Below, in pieces: positions 23,063-36,559 of a stretch of DNA of 64,000 bases. The notes below the pieces were generated by a model. It was not told where the DNA came from. It saw only the letters and a list, made by a program, of their open reading frames with translations, and searched no databases. The translations under genes and the position numbers were made by a program. This DNA comes from Macrobrachium rosenbergii (Eukaryota > Arthropoda > Malacostraca > Decapoda > Palaemonidae): assembly GCF_040412425.1 (NCBI RefSeq), contig NC_089781.1:53599486-53663485 (forward strand). The letters are read 5' to 3'. The stretch's first letter is position 1, and each line of letters opens with the position of its first letter.

Positions 23063-23810
23063 ATAACCGTTGTACTTCTCCTAGGTGTAATCTGGTCTGT
23101 AGACCATTTACGTTCCATTATATAATATAACTATTGAAAATATTTTGTTATTGCGGTCGAGTTTTACTCTCTTTTTTTGTATTATCAACTTGGATTTTTT
23201 TTAATAATTTACTCACGACATTCATTTGTTTATCTTTGTAATATATTAAGTGCTCAATGCAAATGCAACCTTTTTCATGAGTGCTTAAATCAGTGGTTTC
23301 TTTTTTTCTATATTTCATAACATTTCTTATAATGTTTGTTAAACTATCTTTTGTTACGATTTTGTTATTATTGCACAGTGCAATGAAACAATCATTAAAT
23401 CCACATGTGTTACCATGTATATTTCTTTCTTCATTTGTTCTTTTTGTACCAATTATTGGTGATGGAGTAATCTCTTTTCCCTTGATATAGTCATTGTTAT
23501 CTATGGTACAGTTGTCTTCCACTTCTTCGGTGTTTTGGATATCTGTATCCATAGGTTTTACTATTAATTTAGTAGATAAAGGTATATTCTAAGCTTGTTT
23601 TTGTTTTTGTTCTTTCTTCATATCTTTTGTCTTTTAGTTTGACCGATGTTTCTCTAATAGTTGTTGATTTCTTTGTTTTGGGTGGTGTTCTTTCTGAAGG
23701 CCTTTTTTTATCTTTAATTTCCAGTTCATCATGACCCTCTTCTGTTCTTCCGTAGTAGCATCCTCCTGTGTTCCTATTTGCATTAATATTTCAAATGAAT
23801 TTGATAAAAT
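23063..23810 (-). pseudogene. LINE fragment: ORF1 C-terminus and EN start
   Basis: A copy of 48742-49490 of the full-length LINE. Minus-strand frame 23552-23148 encodes the ORF1 C-terminal part with TPSPIIGT, NTCGFNDCFIALC and THEKGCICIEHL. Nearer 23063 is the start of the endonuclease with the WNVNG block. It is cut on the left by the piggyBac TTAA at 23060 (the intact LINE has TTTTAATAACCG here) and on the right by the SINE-like array at 23811. This is a clear nested insertion record. Confidence 0.85.
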
Positions 23811-24718
23811 GACAGCTCAGTGGTAACGTCAACTGGAGTTGCTGGATAAGTTCTGTGTCGAGGGTTCGTGACCCGGCAGTACCAATCCATTTATCACTTA
23901 TAAATTCCTCTTCAGTGATAATTCTCCATTGGAGATATTCCCAAGGTAGCGTGAATTTGATAATAAGTGACATTTGTTGCTTCATGATTGTATATAAATC
24001 ACGGCGTGATAAAAAATTTCATAATAAGAGCTGTGTGTTCCAAACGCACCAATGAACTATCATGGCGGAGGTGGCTTAATGCCGAGGCTAAGTACAACTT
24101 CCCCGCTCACGACGGGTGAAAAACAGTACAGCAGACTCGGCATTGACTTATACCTCTCTTGATAGCTCAGTGATAACGTCGACTGGAGTTACTGGATATG
24201 TTCTGTGTCGAGGGTTCGTGACCCGGCAGTACCAATCCATTTATCACTTATAAATTCCCCTTCGGTGATAATTCTCCATCGGAGATATTCCCGAGGTAGC
24301 GTGAATTTGAGATTAAGCGACATTTGTAGCTTCATGATTGTATATAAATCACGGTGTGATAAAAAATTTCATAATAAGAGCTGCGTGTTCCAAACGTACC
24401 AATGAACTATCATGGCGGAGGTGGCTTAATGCCGAGGCTAAGTACAACTTCCCGCTCACGATGGGTAAAAAACAGTACAGCAGACTCGGCATTGACTTAT
24501 AACTCTCTTGATAGCTCAGTGGTAACGTTGTCTGGAGTTGCTGGATAAGTTCTGTGCCGAGGGTGCGTGACCTGGCATTCCCAACCATTTATCACTTATA
24601 AATTCCCCTTCGGTGATAATTCTCCATCGGAGATATTCCCGAGGTAGCGTGAATATGATATTAAGTGACATTTGTAGCTTCATGATTGTATATAAATCAC
24701 GGTGTGATAAAAAATTTC
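23811..24718 (+). mobile_element. Tandem trio of tRNA-derived SINE-like units
   Basis: Three head-to-tail units start at about 23811, 24162 and 24510 (period ~350 bp). Each begins with GATAGCTCAGTGGTAACGT (an A-box-like pol III promoter segment) and has GGGTTCGTGACCCGGC ~45 bp later (a B-box-like segment with palindromic T-stem wording), as in a tRNA-derived SINE head. Unrelated body sequence follows (GGAGATATTCCCGAGGTAGC, GGCGGAGGTGGCTTAATGCC). The third unit ends in the (CA)n(TA)n tract at 24719. The tRNA half cannot fold into a complete cloverleaf, so this is not a functional tRNA gene. It interrupts the LINE fragment. Confidence 0.65.
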
Positions 24719-25299
<581 letters not shown>

Positions 25300-25744
25300 G
25301 TATGATTTAGCAGTTCACAAATAATTTTATTTACCAATTTCATTAACCACAGAATATTACAAAGAATAACCTATAACGTCCCATATCAGAATGCCTATGT
25401 GAATTACATATATATACATATATAGCTTAAAATAAAACTATGAAGTCTCTAATCAAAATAAGGAAGATTGCTGATGTTTGTGTGAATAGAACCATACAAC
25501 AATAAAGCAGTTAATACATTAGCTAAAATTAGTGCTTAAAAGTTCAGTTAAAAGTACAACAAAAACAAAAAAATCCATTCATCCACATGATAAAGAAATA
25601 AGAGGAAAACCATGTGCATTGGTCTCTCATATGGGTCAAAATTAGATAAACAAAGAAAAAATTATTGGTTAGCCATCAGTTTATGAAAACTGCAATTGAT
25701 CTCCTTAAGACAATAATATCAAATCTTCTTCTTCCCTCCTTCTT

Positions 25745-25904
25745 TTTCTATATGTGGTCGCCATTTTGATGAGCTGCTTCATCTACTACTGTGGTGCCAC
25801 TTTGCTTCATCAAGTTCCTCTCTCTCAAGTTCTCCATTACATAGTCTCTCCATCTCTATCTTGGTCTTCCTCATCTTTTCTGCCTCCACTATAAACATAT
25901 GCAT

Positions 25905-25905
<1 letters not shown>
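25745..25905 (-). pseudogene. LINE RT C-terminal remnant, left arm
   Basis: Mirror copy of the remnant at 26605-26755. Minus-strand reading gives a Lys/Arg-rich stretch with the GRPR.RW...YV wording and then the RWKQLI-type tail, disrupted by a few indels. It is the left arm of the palindrome. Confidence 0.5.
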
Positions 25906-26062
<157 letters not shown>

Positions 26063-26141
26063 TGATAACTAGATAATATTAGTTAGAATAGCATAAACAT
26101 AAAGAGAGAAAAAGAAATGAGAGAGAACCAGTAATAGAAAA

Positions 26142-26183
<42 letters not shown>

Positions 26184-26604
26184 AATAATAAAGAAAGAGA
26201 GAGAGTGGGAAGGAATATTACTTCTCTGTCAGAGATTATAAAGAAAACATGCCAGTAATCTAACTGCAATCATAACAAAATGCCAACTGTTCTACCTGTG
26301 AGCTGACCTTTCAACTAATGATGTCACCGGAAGTCTTCTGGTTACGGTGAAAGTTGAAAGGTCAGCTCACAAGTAGGACGGTTGGGCATTTTTGTTATGA
26401 TTGCAGTTAGATTACTGGCACCCATGTTTTGGCTTTATAATCACGACAGAGGAAGTGTCATTACTCCCTCTCTCTCTCTCTCTCTTTCTGTCTATCATTT
26501 CTATTACTGGTTCTCTCTCATTTCTTTTTCTCTCTTTTATGTTTATGCTATTCCTAACTAATATTCTAGTTATAATTACACACGTATATATACATATGTT
26601 TATA

Positions 26605-26755
26605 GTGGAGGGCGGAAGAAGATGAGGAAGACCAAGAAAGAGATGGAGAGACTATGTAAGGGAGAACTTGAGAGAAAAGGAACTTGACGAAGCAGAAGCG
26701 CACCACAGTAGTAGATGGAAGCAGCTCATCCAAAATGGCGACCACATATAGAAAA
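26605..26755 (+). pseudogene. LINE RT C-terminal remnant, right arm
   Basis: Plus-strand reading gives GRPRKRWRDYVRENLREK, then LDEAEAH, then RWKQLIQNGD before a stop. This is the basic tail found after the reverse transcriptase of RTE/CR1-type LINEs (GRPR.RW ... DR..W..L). Only ~50 residues remain. Its twin lies inverted in the left arm, so the palindrome carries two LINE 3' ends pointing outward. Confidence 0.65.
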
Positions 26756-27180
26756 AGAAGAGGAAGAAGAAGATTTGATATTATTGTCTTAAGGAGATCA
26801 ATTGCAGTTTTCATAAACTGATGGCTAACCAATAATTTTTTCTTTGTTTATCTAATTTTGACCCATATGCAGGAGACAAATACATGGTTTCCTCTTATTT
26901 CTTTATTTTTATCATGTGGATGAATCGTTTTTTGTTCTGTGTTAGTACTTTTAAATGAACTTTTAAGCATTAATTTTAGCTAATGTCTTAACTGCTTTAT
27001 TGTATGGTTTACTATTCATACATAGCCTATATCAGCAATCTTCCTTATTTTGATTGGAGACTTCACTGTTTTATTTTAAGCGTAATTCACATAGGCATTC
27101 TGATATGGGACTTCCTAGGTTATTCTTTGTAACATTCTGTGGTTAATGAAATTGGTACCTAAATTATTTGTGAACTGCTC

Positions 27181-29166
<1,986 letters not shown>

Positions 29167-29210
29167 AACTTTTTATCACATACACAATTGTTCTGTGCAT
29201 TAGTAGAATT

Positions 29211-29556
<346 letters not shown>

Positions 29557-29590
29557 TGTCTTTTGTTTCCTGTAATACTACAGTGTAATA

Positions 29591-29661
29591 TGAAAATAAG
29601 AAGGCCCATAAAACACTGGTTTCAACGTTTAAATAGTGTTTTATGGGCCTTCTTATTTTCA
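29591..29661. repeat. Hairpin cassette 3 (27 bp arms) inside (TA)n
   Basis: TGAAAATAAGAAGGCCCATA and on to ACACT (29591-29617) is perfectly inverted at 29635-29661, with a 17 nt loop that reads CGTTGAAACC on the minus strand, again Penelope-terminus-like. A short TA run follows at 29662. This is the third hairpin in the window that borders TA microsatellites. Confidence 0.7.
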
Positions 29662-29699
29662 TATATATATATATTATAGATATTGCTGTTCAGCCTGTT

Positions 29700-30400
29700 T
29701 ACATCTTAGTGTAATATGAAATTTCAGAAGACGGGGGTAGATTCCCACACAAGTGGTGTAAAGAGGGACGAAGTTGTTTTCAAGATGCTTTTCAAACAGT
29801 CAGCCAATGGAAATTATACACTGTTATGGTTCATATGGGGGTACGGTTTTGCTAGGTTAGCTCTTAGGAACACCTCCCTTAAAATCTATTTTTCTGTGAC
29901 CTGTGTACTGGCGAGTCTTCTGTCATTTTTCAGAACACCAGCGACCCAGTGCCCGAAGCATTCTTGGGCACAGCTTCGAAGAGGACCTGGGAGATGAACA
30001 CAAGGAAGAGCCTCTCAGACACTCTCCAGCACCCACGAAGATCTGACCTGTCCAGGTGTTCCTCTAAAGCACCTCTTTGTCTGTCCCTTCTCCCCATTCG
30101 GAGAACAGTTGTTGAACCCCAGTGGACCAGAGCGAGATTAATGCAATTGATCACTGCATTATTGAATTCAGCAGTAAGTCTGAGACTGACAATTCATTCA
30201 CCAGTGTTCTTTTCCTTTGACTGAATCTCTCATTTTCCTTGTTCAAATTTCTATCTCTAAGAAATCCCTTACTAAGAACCCTAGTATTGAATATTTCCCT
30301 TATGAAGTTCGTCTAGTAATCAAATTCAGTGCTGTCCAGTGATAAAACATTAAAATACCCACCACGGTGCCGAAAGCATTATTCCTGATGTAAGTAAAAC
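29700..30400. repeat. Diverged LTR/leader-like repeat, copy 1
   Basis: TGTGTACTGGCGAGT at about 29906, and a later block GTAAGTCTGAGACTGACAA near 30174, are collinear with TTTGTACTGGCGAGT at 31257 and GTAAGTCTGAAGATGACAA near 31501. The spacing and intervening sequence are similar but diverged. ACTGGCGAG next to an LTR-like end looks like a primer-binding site. This is probably a decayed LTR plus leader. No coding domain is recognised. Confidence 0.4.
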
Positions 30401-30930
30401 TACATTCCTTGTGATTAAATATTACTGGAGAGATTTTCCTTTATACATGAGTGTTATCTGAATTATTTATTTCCAGACGTGTGCTTACGCCTTGAAGACT
30501 GGCTTTTCCCTCTTGCTTGGAGATAACTGCATCATCAGTGTTTGAAAGCAATGCTCACTTCCTCTGAACATCAACTGTTACAAGAAAGCCCTTAGAAGAG
30601 GCTCATATCCATTTTATAATTGTGTAGCATTAAGGAAATCCTCCTGATTAGGACTAGCATTTCAAGTTGCTGTTCAGCTCCTGTAAATGCTCCATTTTTT
30701 AGTCTTTATTTTGTTGGAACTGATTTCAGTAAGTTTAATTAATTCACGTTCTCGTGTGAAATAAATACATTCTTGTACTGATTCATTTCAGCTGGCGACC
30801 TATCCCTTTTATTTATTGTTATTATTAGCTTTGATGGCCTTAAAAGGCAAGTTACGTGGGTCTCCGATGCATGCAAGGCAATAGTTAGATACTTAAACAG
30901 TAGGTTAACGTAAATAACCAGCTACCCACG

Positions 30931-30935
<5 letters not shown>
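30401..30935. other. Unassigned stretch
   Basis: I see no coding region or repeat that I can name. CAGCTGGCGACC near 30790 resembles a primer-binding-site word but has no LTR partner. Confidence 0.3.

Positions 30936-30975
<40 letters not shown>
30936..30975. repeat. Short (TA)n microsatellite
   Basis: About 40 bp of alternating TA directly before the 280 bp LTR-like repeat. Confidence 0.95.
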
Positions 30976-30978
<3 letters not shown>

Positions 30979-30983
30979 ATATT

Positions 30984-31263
30984 ATTACAAATATTATACT
31001 GTTCAACCTCTCTTCTTTGATCTAGTAGAAGTATAGCCAAAAAAAAGAGGAAAAAAAAACAAAGAAAGGGAAGCACCAAAAAAGCTTCCTCTGTGCACAA
31101 CAGTGTGGGAGGGAAGCCGAGAGTTGGTTGTTATGTTAAAAAAGTTAACCGTCTTAAGAGGATTATAAGTTTACTTTAGGGACCTATCCAACAGGGTAGG
31201 TTTTACTAGGGCCACCTTTAGTTAGGGCATACCTTAAGCTCCCTTTTCCCTAAAAACTTTGTA
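30984..31263. repeat. 280 bp LTR-like repeat, copy 1
   Basis: Runs from ATTACAAATATTATACTG to AAAACTTTGTA. Near-identical copies occur at 35938-36216 and 41404-41677, each inside an internally deleted LINE. Here the repeat is followed by CTGGCGAGTTTTT, a primer-binding-site-like word, which suggests the 280 bp unit is (part of) a long terminal repeat. Confidence 0.65.
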
Positions 31264-31710
31264 CTGGCGAGTTTTTATCTTTCAGGCTACCCACAGGCTA
31301 CAAAGGGGGTAGTTGTTTACAAGCAACCACCAACGCACCCGACCCAGGTCAGCAGTCCAGCGGTCACAAGCAGGGAGAACACAAGTAGTCACTCTCTCCC
31401 ATCCTTCCCCTTGTTTTTCAAACTTTTGTGGAACCAACTAGGACTGATTCAACAGACCACAAGCGTAGGATGCAAGTGAGCATAATTGAGCTACCATAAG
31501 GTAAGTCTGAAGATGACAATAATCGCAGTTCTCCCCTTTAGATCTTCAACTTAATTTCTGTTTCAAGTTTCTCTCTTATCAGTCACTGACTAAGGAAGTC
31601 CTAGTGAAATCATATCCCATAACTGAAGTCGATTACAGGGAGTACAATTAGTGTTGCCTAGTGAGACTGCATAAAGTATCCTCCATGGTGTTAACATAAT
31701 ATTCTCAATT
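31258..31710. repeat. Diverged LTR/leader-like repeat, copy 2
   Basis: Collinear with 29905-30380: TGTACTGGCGAGT at the start, GTAAGTCTGAAGATGACAA near 31501, and CTGACTAAGGAAGTCCTAGTG later. Divergence is considerable. It follows the 280 bp LTR-like repeat directly. Confidence 0.4.
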
Positions 31711-32294
31711 TAATGTGATGATTTCTCCCTTTGCAATGTTTTACCACCTTCAAATGTTATGCTGTTGCTTTCTTATTATTTCTTTTATTTGCTGCCCATG
31801 TAAAGAAGTTTATTATTTCCTTTATAGATACTTTATCGTTTCTGGCTTTGTTATTATAGTAGCGTGTGAGTCCCAAGAGGCTTTAGGAAGACACAGTGTA
31901 GTTTTCTTACTTCATTTTCACACTAGTAAAAATAAATTCACTGTACATATACAAGTTAAATATTACAAGTTAAATATACATATATAAGTTAAGTAGTATG
32001 AAAACGAATCGAAGTTTGAGCCTTGCTTTCCTCTAAATCCACAACTGGCGAGGCCAAGACTTCACTCCACTAAGGCTCTTGGATCTTCTCTCTGCTTCTC
32101 TCTGTTCTGCTTCTCTTCCTCCCTTCCTTGCCTTCTTCAAGGTTTTTCAAAGGAAATGTCCATCCCATCAATAGGTGGGCGGGCAATAGCTTCTGTCCCA
32201 CCTTGTTAGATGTCTAATTGGCTGAGATTATCTAACAATGTCCCTCTGGGTGTAATTAGATGAATTAATCCCTCTTACGAAGGAGGGGGGCTTG
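31711..32294. other. Unassigned stretch
   Basis: No supported gene. A 90-codon frame at 31715-31987 is hydrophobic and A/T-driven with no recognised motif. ACAACTGGCGAGG near 32041 is another primer-binding-site-like word. Confidence 0.3.
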
Positions 32295-32436
32295 TGACGT
32301 CACTGGAAGTCTTAGTTTTCGGTGAGAGTGTGACAGTAAGCACACAGGTGAGAAGTGTAAACATTCCTTAATGATTTCCATAGATTAAACTTGTGCCCAT
32401 GCTTTGGCTATGTAATCATAACACTTCCTGTTTCGC

Positions 32437-32479
<43 letters not shown>

Positions 32480-32595
32480 TTATTTTGTTCTCTCTCTCTC
32501 TCTCTCTCTCTGGTTCTCTCTCATTTCCTTTTTCTCTTTTCTATTTATGTTATTTAAAATTAATATTCTCCTAGCTACCATTACATCACTCGGTC
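32295..32595. repeat. Second copy of the palindrome's inner arm
   Basis: GTCACTGGAAGTCTT, then GCCCATGCTTTGGCT, a (CT)n tract, and GGTTCTCTCTCATTTC, then TTTATGTTATT, are collinear with 26315-26580. So the inner part of the right arm, with its spacer, exists as a single non-palindromic copy here. It marks the family as a dispersed repeat. (CT)n occupies 32443-32475 and 32490-32512. Confidence 0.6.
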
Positions 32596-32872
32596 ACCTA
32601 CCAAACACTGTCTTCAATGTTTAATTAAACATAATAAAATGGATGCAATAGTAATAATTAAATTGGCAACAAAATATACTAATGGATTTAAAAATTGTTT
32701 CTCCAATTGTGGAGGAAAACATTCTAAAAAAAATAGTCATGTTAAAATGTCAAACATCAAATTATAAGTATGTCAATTCATCAGTATATTAAATGAACAT
32801 ATGGACAATAAACATATGAACAATAAACATATGAATTCATTATTATGTAACAATTAATGTTAACGTCAATTT
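32596..32872. other. AT-rich stretch, possible 3' region of the env relic
   Basis: Lies beyond the C-terminal end of the minus-strand env fragment. It contains repeated AACATATGGACAATAAACAT-type words near 32800. It may be an LTR remnant, but no partner is seen. Confidence 0.25.
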
Positions 32873-33178
32873 TTAATTATTGTTAATATTGAGTTCTGTC
32901 AATATCCCTTGTATTTTTCTGATAAGATTTCTCACTATTATGATAAACAAAATAACAGTACTTACTATTGCTATTAGATTTACTGATGATAAAATTGGGG
33001 AGACAGTTTCTTTACAGTAGAAATATTTATTAGCATAATTCAAATTTTCAAGCTTCTTTAATTCTAACTGAGACAACTTAAATTCATTTATTTTATATGA
33101 GTAATTCTTTTATGGCACATGTTTGTTGAAGTTATATGTTGTGAAAAGATGAGCTTCATAATATAATTGGTTTGCTAT
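32873..33178 (-). pseudogene. Env-like C-terminus with membrane anchor
   Basis: Minus-strand reading from about 33178 gives ANQLYYEAHLFTTYNFNK, a stop, then NEFKLSQLELKKLENLNY and a hydrophobic membrane-spanning run (LIAIVSTVILFIIIVRN) followed by a basic tail. The segment LYYE...FKLSQLELK aligns with the end of the env relic at 17400-17536 (LYYEPYVF...FKLSQLELK). This is therefore the C-terminal and anchor part of the same env family from a different, otherwise absent, copy. It stops abruptly at 33178, where GC-rich sequence begins. Confidence 0.7.
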
Positions 33179-33204
33179 CACAGTCACCACAGGTCACCGA
33201 GCTC

Positions 33205-34760
33205 CTACAAAAGGCCCTTGCCGACCCTGTGGTGCTGCCAGCCACTTTAGTGCTGGGCATCCGGCCAGTCCAAATCATGTCCCAGCCACCAAGTTCGTCA
33301 ACCTAATTAGCAACTCATTCTCTGAGGCCAGGCCGCAGAAAATACTTCACCCCTAGAGGCTGGATACCCAGCTCATCTCAGTGGCACCCCTTAATGGCTC
33401 TCACCTGCCCATGGCCCTTCCGGTCACGGTAGACACTGCAGCAGACGTTAGCCTAATTTCCAGGGCACAAGTGCCAGCCAGTGCCATGGTTGACGGGCAA
33501 ACCCAGTGGGAGGTGAAATGGATACAGGGCCACACCACAACCGTTCCCCCAGTCAAGCTCCAGGTCATGACACCTTGGGGCGTGCTACCTCACCGCCTTG
33601 GCGTGGTGGGTGGAATTCGGCCTGGAGTGAATTTCCTGTTGGGGCAAGACCTCCTCTGGGGAAGCCCTTCCCCAGCGCCACTTCGCAGCCAAGCTACCTC
33701 CTCCATGGAGGCCCAGACTGTAAGAGTACCATATCAAGGCACAGCCACTTTGACTGGTGTGCCACCCCAAGAAGAAGAACCACCTTCCGCTCACCATTTT
33801 GGTGGGGCATACACAAAACAGTTCTCGGCCTACTCCTCTCTCTCCATGAAAGGACGGCCAGCAACGAGTTCCTCCCTCTCCCTGAAGGGACATTCAAGAA
33901 AAGCAGTGCCACTGTAGAACATGCAAGAGGACAGGCCACGCCACAACTGGGAGGGCTGCCCAAATAAGCAATGCCAGCGGACGCTCCCGATCAAGACTCT
34001 CCGAGAGACTCTGACATCCAGCTGGGACAGGAATCTCTGTCTCAGCCCAACTCAAGCCATCTGCAAGGTATTGCACCTCCAGACCCCTTGTCAGGCATGC
34101 TTGACCCTCAATCACTGCCAATGTCACTTACGAGCACTGAGCAGTGCCGTGCTCCATCCGTCTCGGACACTGAGCCACCACTCGAAGAGGACCCTGAGCC
34201 AGATCCAGATCATGAGGCGGATCCTGCTCCAGGAGATCCAGGATCTGTCACGGCACTAATCCTAGTAACCCTGTGAGCCTTCGGCACCCGACACTTCTTC
34301 CTCACCAAATCCGTCCCCAGAGGATGAACTCCTGGTGGATCAGCCTGCTACACCTTCTCTGGAAGACCAGGAACTGGCCTCCCTGGATGCAGAGGTCGAG
34401 ACCGCTCTTGCTCTGGTTGTCGCAGCAGCTGGAGTAGGGAGCCCTCCTGTAGCCTCTGAGGTTACCCCTGACTTTGTGCCCACTAGTCCTTCTGGCCTAT
34501 CCCCAGAGTCAGTGCCCTCATCACCTCCTAGGACTGACATAGATAGGCCTTGGAGGAACACGAAGAAGAAGAAGAAGAAGGGGCGGAAGAGAGCCAAGTA
34601 GTTGCCAGAGCCATGAGCTCATCCTGGCACTCATGCCCTCTCAGCACAGTGCCTTTCCATCTCAGAGTGATCCTGGCCCCAGAGGAGGTAGCCAGCGTGA
34701 TCTCTTTCTTAATAACATCCTGGACCAGATTGAATACATCGTAACAGTAACCTTGTCACT
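33205..34760 (+). pseudogene. GC-rich Gag zinc-knuckle/protease-like fragment
   Basis: One frame reads PCRPCGAASHFSAGHPAS (a CCHC-like knuckle with His in the last position), a stop, then an open frame 33381-33917 with VTVDTAADVSLIS and NFLLGQDLL. That resembles a retropepsin with DTA in place of D-T/S-G and the later (L)LG.D block. A second C-x2-C-x4-H knuckle half (CRTCKRTGHA) follows near 33910, with GCPNKQ in another frame. Pro/Asp/Glu-rich frames (33971-34276, 34335-34601) end in a Lys-rich run KKKKKKGRKR. Frame changes suggest a pseudogene of an LTR-element Gag-Pro region. The exact superfamily is not clear. It is much more GC-rich than its surroundings. Confidence 0.45.
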
Positions 34761-34779
34761 TACGCCTTACAACGAGCAG

Positions 34780-35324
34780 CAGTGACCATGTAAGTATATT
34801 GTAATTGCAAAGCCAGTCATTCTAACTGTTGTGAATACTGGGGAGCCACTGAGCTCATGACACACATGGCATAACACCTCAGCTGAAGCAAGCATTTATC
34901 ATATGAGACAAACCCCATGTACATAACGCAGGTTATATTTTTGTTTACTGTGACTGCAAATTCTAGTGTAAGAAATTGTATACTTGTAAGGTTCTAACTT
35001 AGCTAGTTCACTGTCCTTACGTTGGTGCTACGGCCTTGTTCTAATAGGTTATGTCATAGGAGATACCGTTGAATGTACCATTTGGCTAGGACTGAATATC
35101 ACGATTACCAGGTAGCACGTAAATAACTGTAAGCACCTTTAAGTAGTGTTAGGAGTCTGTAGAAGTAAGTGATTAAAGCTCATACCCCTTTCTAGAGTCA
35201 GGCAGATCCTTATCTAGTTGGATTGCAAGGGACAAATCTGTTCAAGGGAAAAGAGTAAAGCAATCGAGGCGAACAGTTTGCTTAGTACAGACCTTCATGC
35301 CCGAAAGGGAGAGAAGGCCTTTTT
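34780..35324. other. Unassigned stretch, possible LTR
   Basis: It follows the GC-rich fragment and begins near TGTTGTGAATACTGGGG. Its size and position would suit a 3' LTR, but no second copy is in the window. No gene is seen. Confidence 0.25.
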
Positions 35325-35937
35325 ATTATTGTTATTAAAAAGTTTAACCAGACCACTAAGTTCACTATCAGCTTTCATAAGGCTGGCCCGAAGGATCTGG
35401 ATGAAATGACAGGTCTAGGCTAGAAGCCTAGCACTGGGACCAAATAGGTCATTCGATATGGTGATGAATGAATAAAAATGAAATTAAAAGTTGCACAAAG
35501 GCATACGCTCTCATACTACAACACACTCATACAATAAATACATTTATACTCATGTTTCCATATATACTCACTAAAAAAGTATATTAGAATTCAAAATAAA
35601 TTAAGTAAAACTTAAAAATTTTGTTTTAAAATTTATTAGGTTTTCATATTTTTATTATTTACTTTTTACATTTTATCAATTAAATCACAGCTCCTCATGA
35701 ACGTTAAAATGGATGTTACTGAGAATGTTGAAGATTCTGATAAAATTTCTTTTACTGTTCTATTTCCAAAATATGATAATCACTGCAGGTTAAATTTTGG
35801 ACATTTACATAACACATGTTTCACAGTTATCAACACTTTGCAATCTGGGCATTTGGAAGAGGGGCCACATGGACTGTTCATTAAGAGTCCATGTGTCAAA
35901 CGAGTATGGGAAGGCCTTTTTCAGGGGTGGGGGAGCT

Positions 35938-36216
35938 ATTACAAATATTATACTGTTCAACCTCTTCTTTGATCTTGTAGAAGTATAACAAAAAAAAAAA
36001 GAAAAAAACAAAGAAAGGGAAGCACCAAAAAAGCTTCCTCTGTGTACAACAGTGTGGGAGGGAAGCCGAGAGTTGATTGTTGTGTTAAAGAAAAAGTCAA
36101 CCACCTTAGGAGGATTGTAAGTTTAGTTTAGGGACCTATCCAACAGGGTAGGTTTTACTTGCAAGGCCACCTCTAGTTAGGGTATACCTGTTTCTCCCTT
36201 TCCTAAAAACTTTGTA
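35938..36216. repeat. 280 bp LTR-like repeat, copy 2
   Basis: Same unit as 30984-31263, here between the LINE 3' UTR and the start of its endonuclease. It sits where ~4 kb of LINE ORF2 is missing. Confidence 0.7.
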
Positions 36217-36559
36217 GATATTTACCTATATTTGGAACAAGTTTTCCTAGATGTTGTATACATATAATCGTCGTATTCACTTATATGACGTTGACTTTTA
36301 AATGCATTCTCGTTAATAATCCATTTATATTCCACTGAATTAAATAACGACTGAATGGTGTAAAATGAGAGTGGTCAAATTACTCTAAATTATTTGAGCT
36401 GATATTTTTTTTAAATGTGTTATAGGTTAATTTGTATTTTTGTAGGTCTTGGATCCATTTTTTGTTGTAGTTTTAATCTGACTTTCGTTAACTGTTACAT
36501 TTTTACTATCTTGATTTAATTTTTCCATTTTGATTTTTTTAGAATATCTACAACACTGA

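Noticed and set aside
23811..24600. tRNA genes
   Set aside because: A- and B-box-like segments are present, but the sequence between and around them does not give acceptor and anticodon stems. It fits a tRNA-derived SINE head.
31715..31987. Hydrophobic 90-codon frame as a possible membrane protein
   Set aside because: A/T-rich sequence naturally yields Phe/Leu/Ile-rich frames. There is no motif, neighbour or composition shift to support it.
33205..34760. Fragment of an endogenous large DNA virus
   Set aside because: GC-rich coding islands in crustacean genomes can be viral, but zinc-knuckle and protease-like motifs point to a retroelement and no viral hallmark gene is present.
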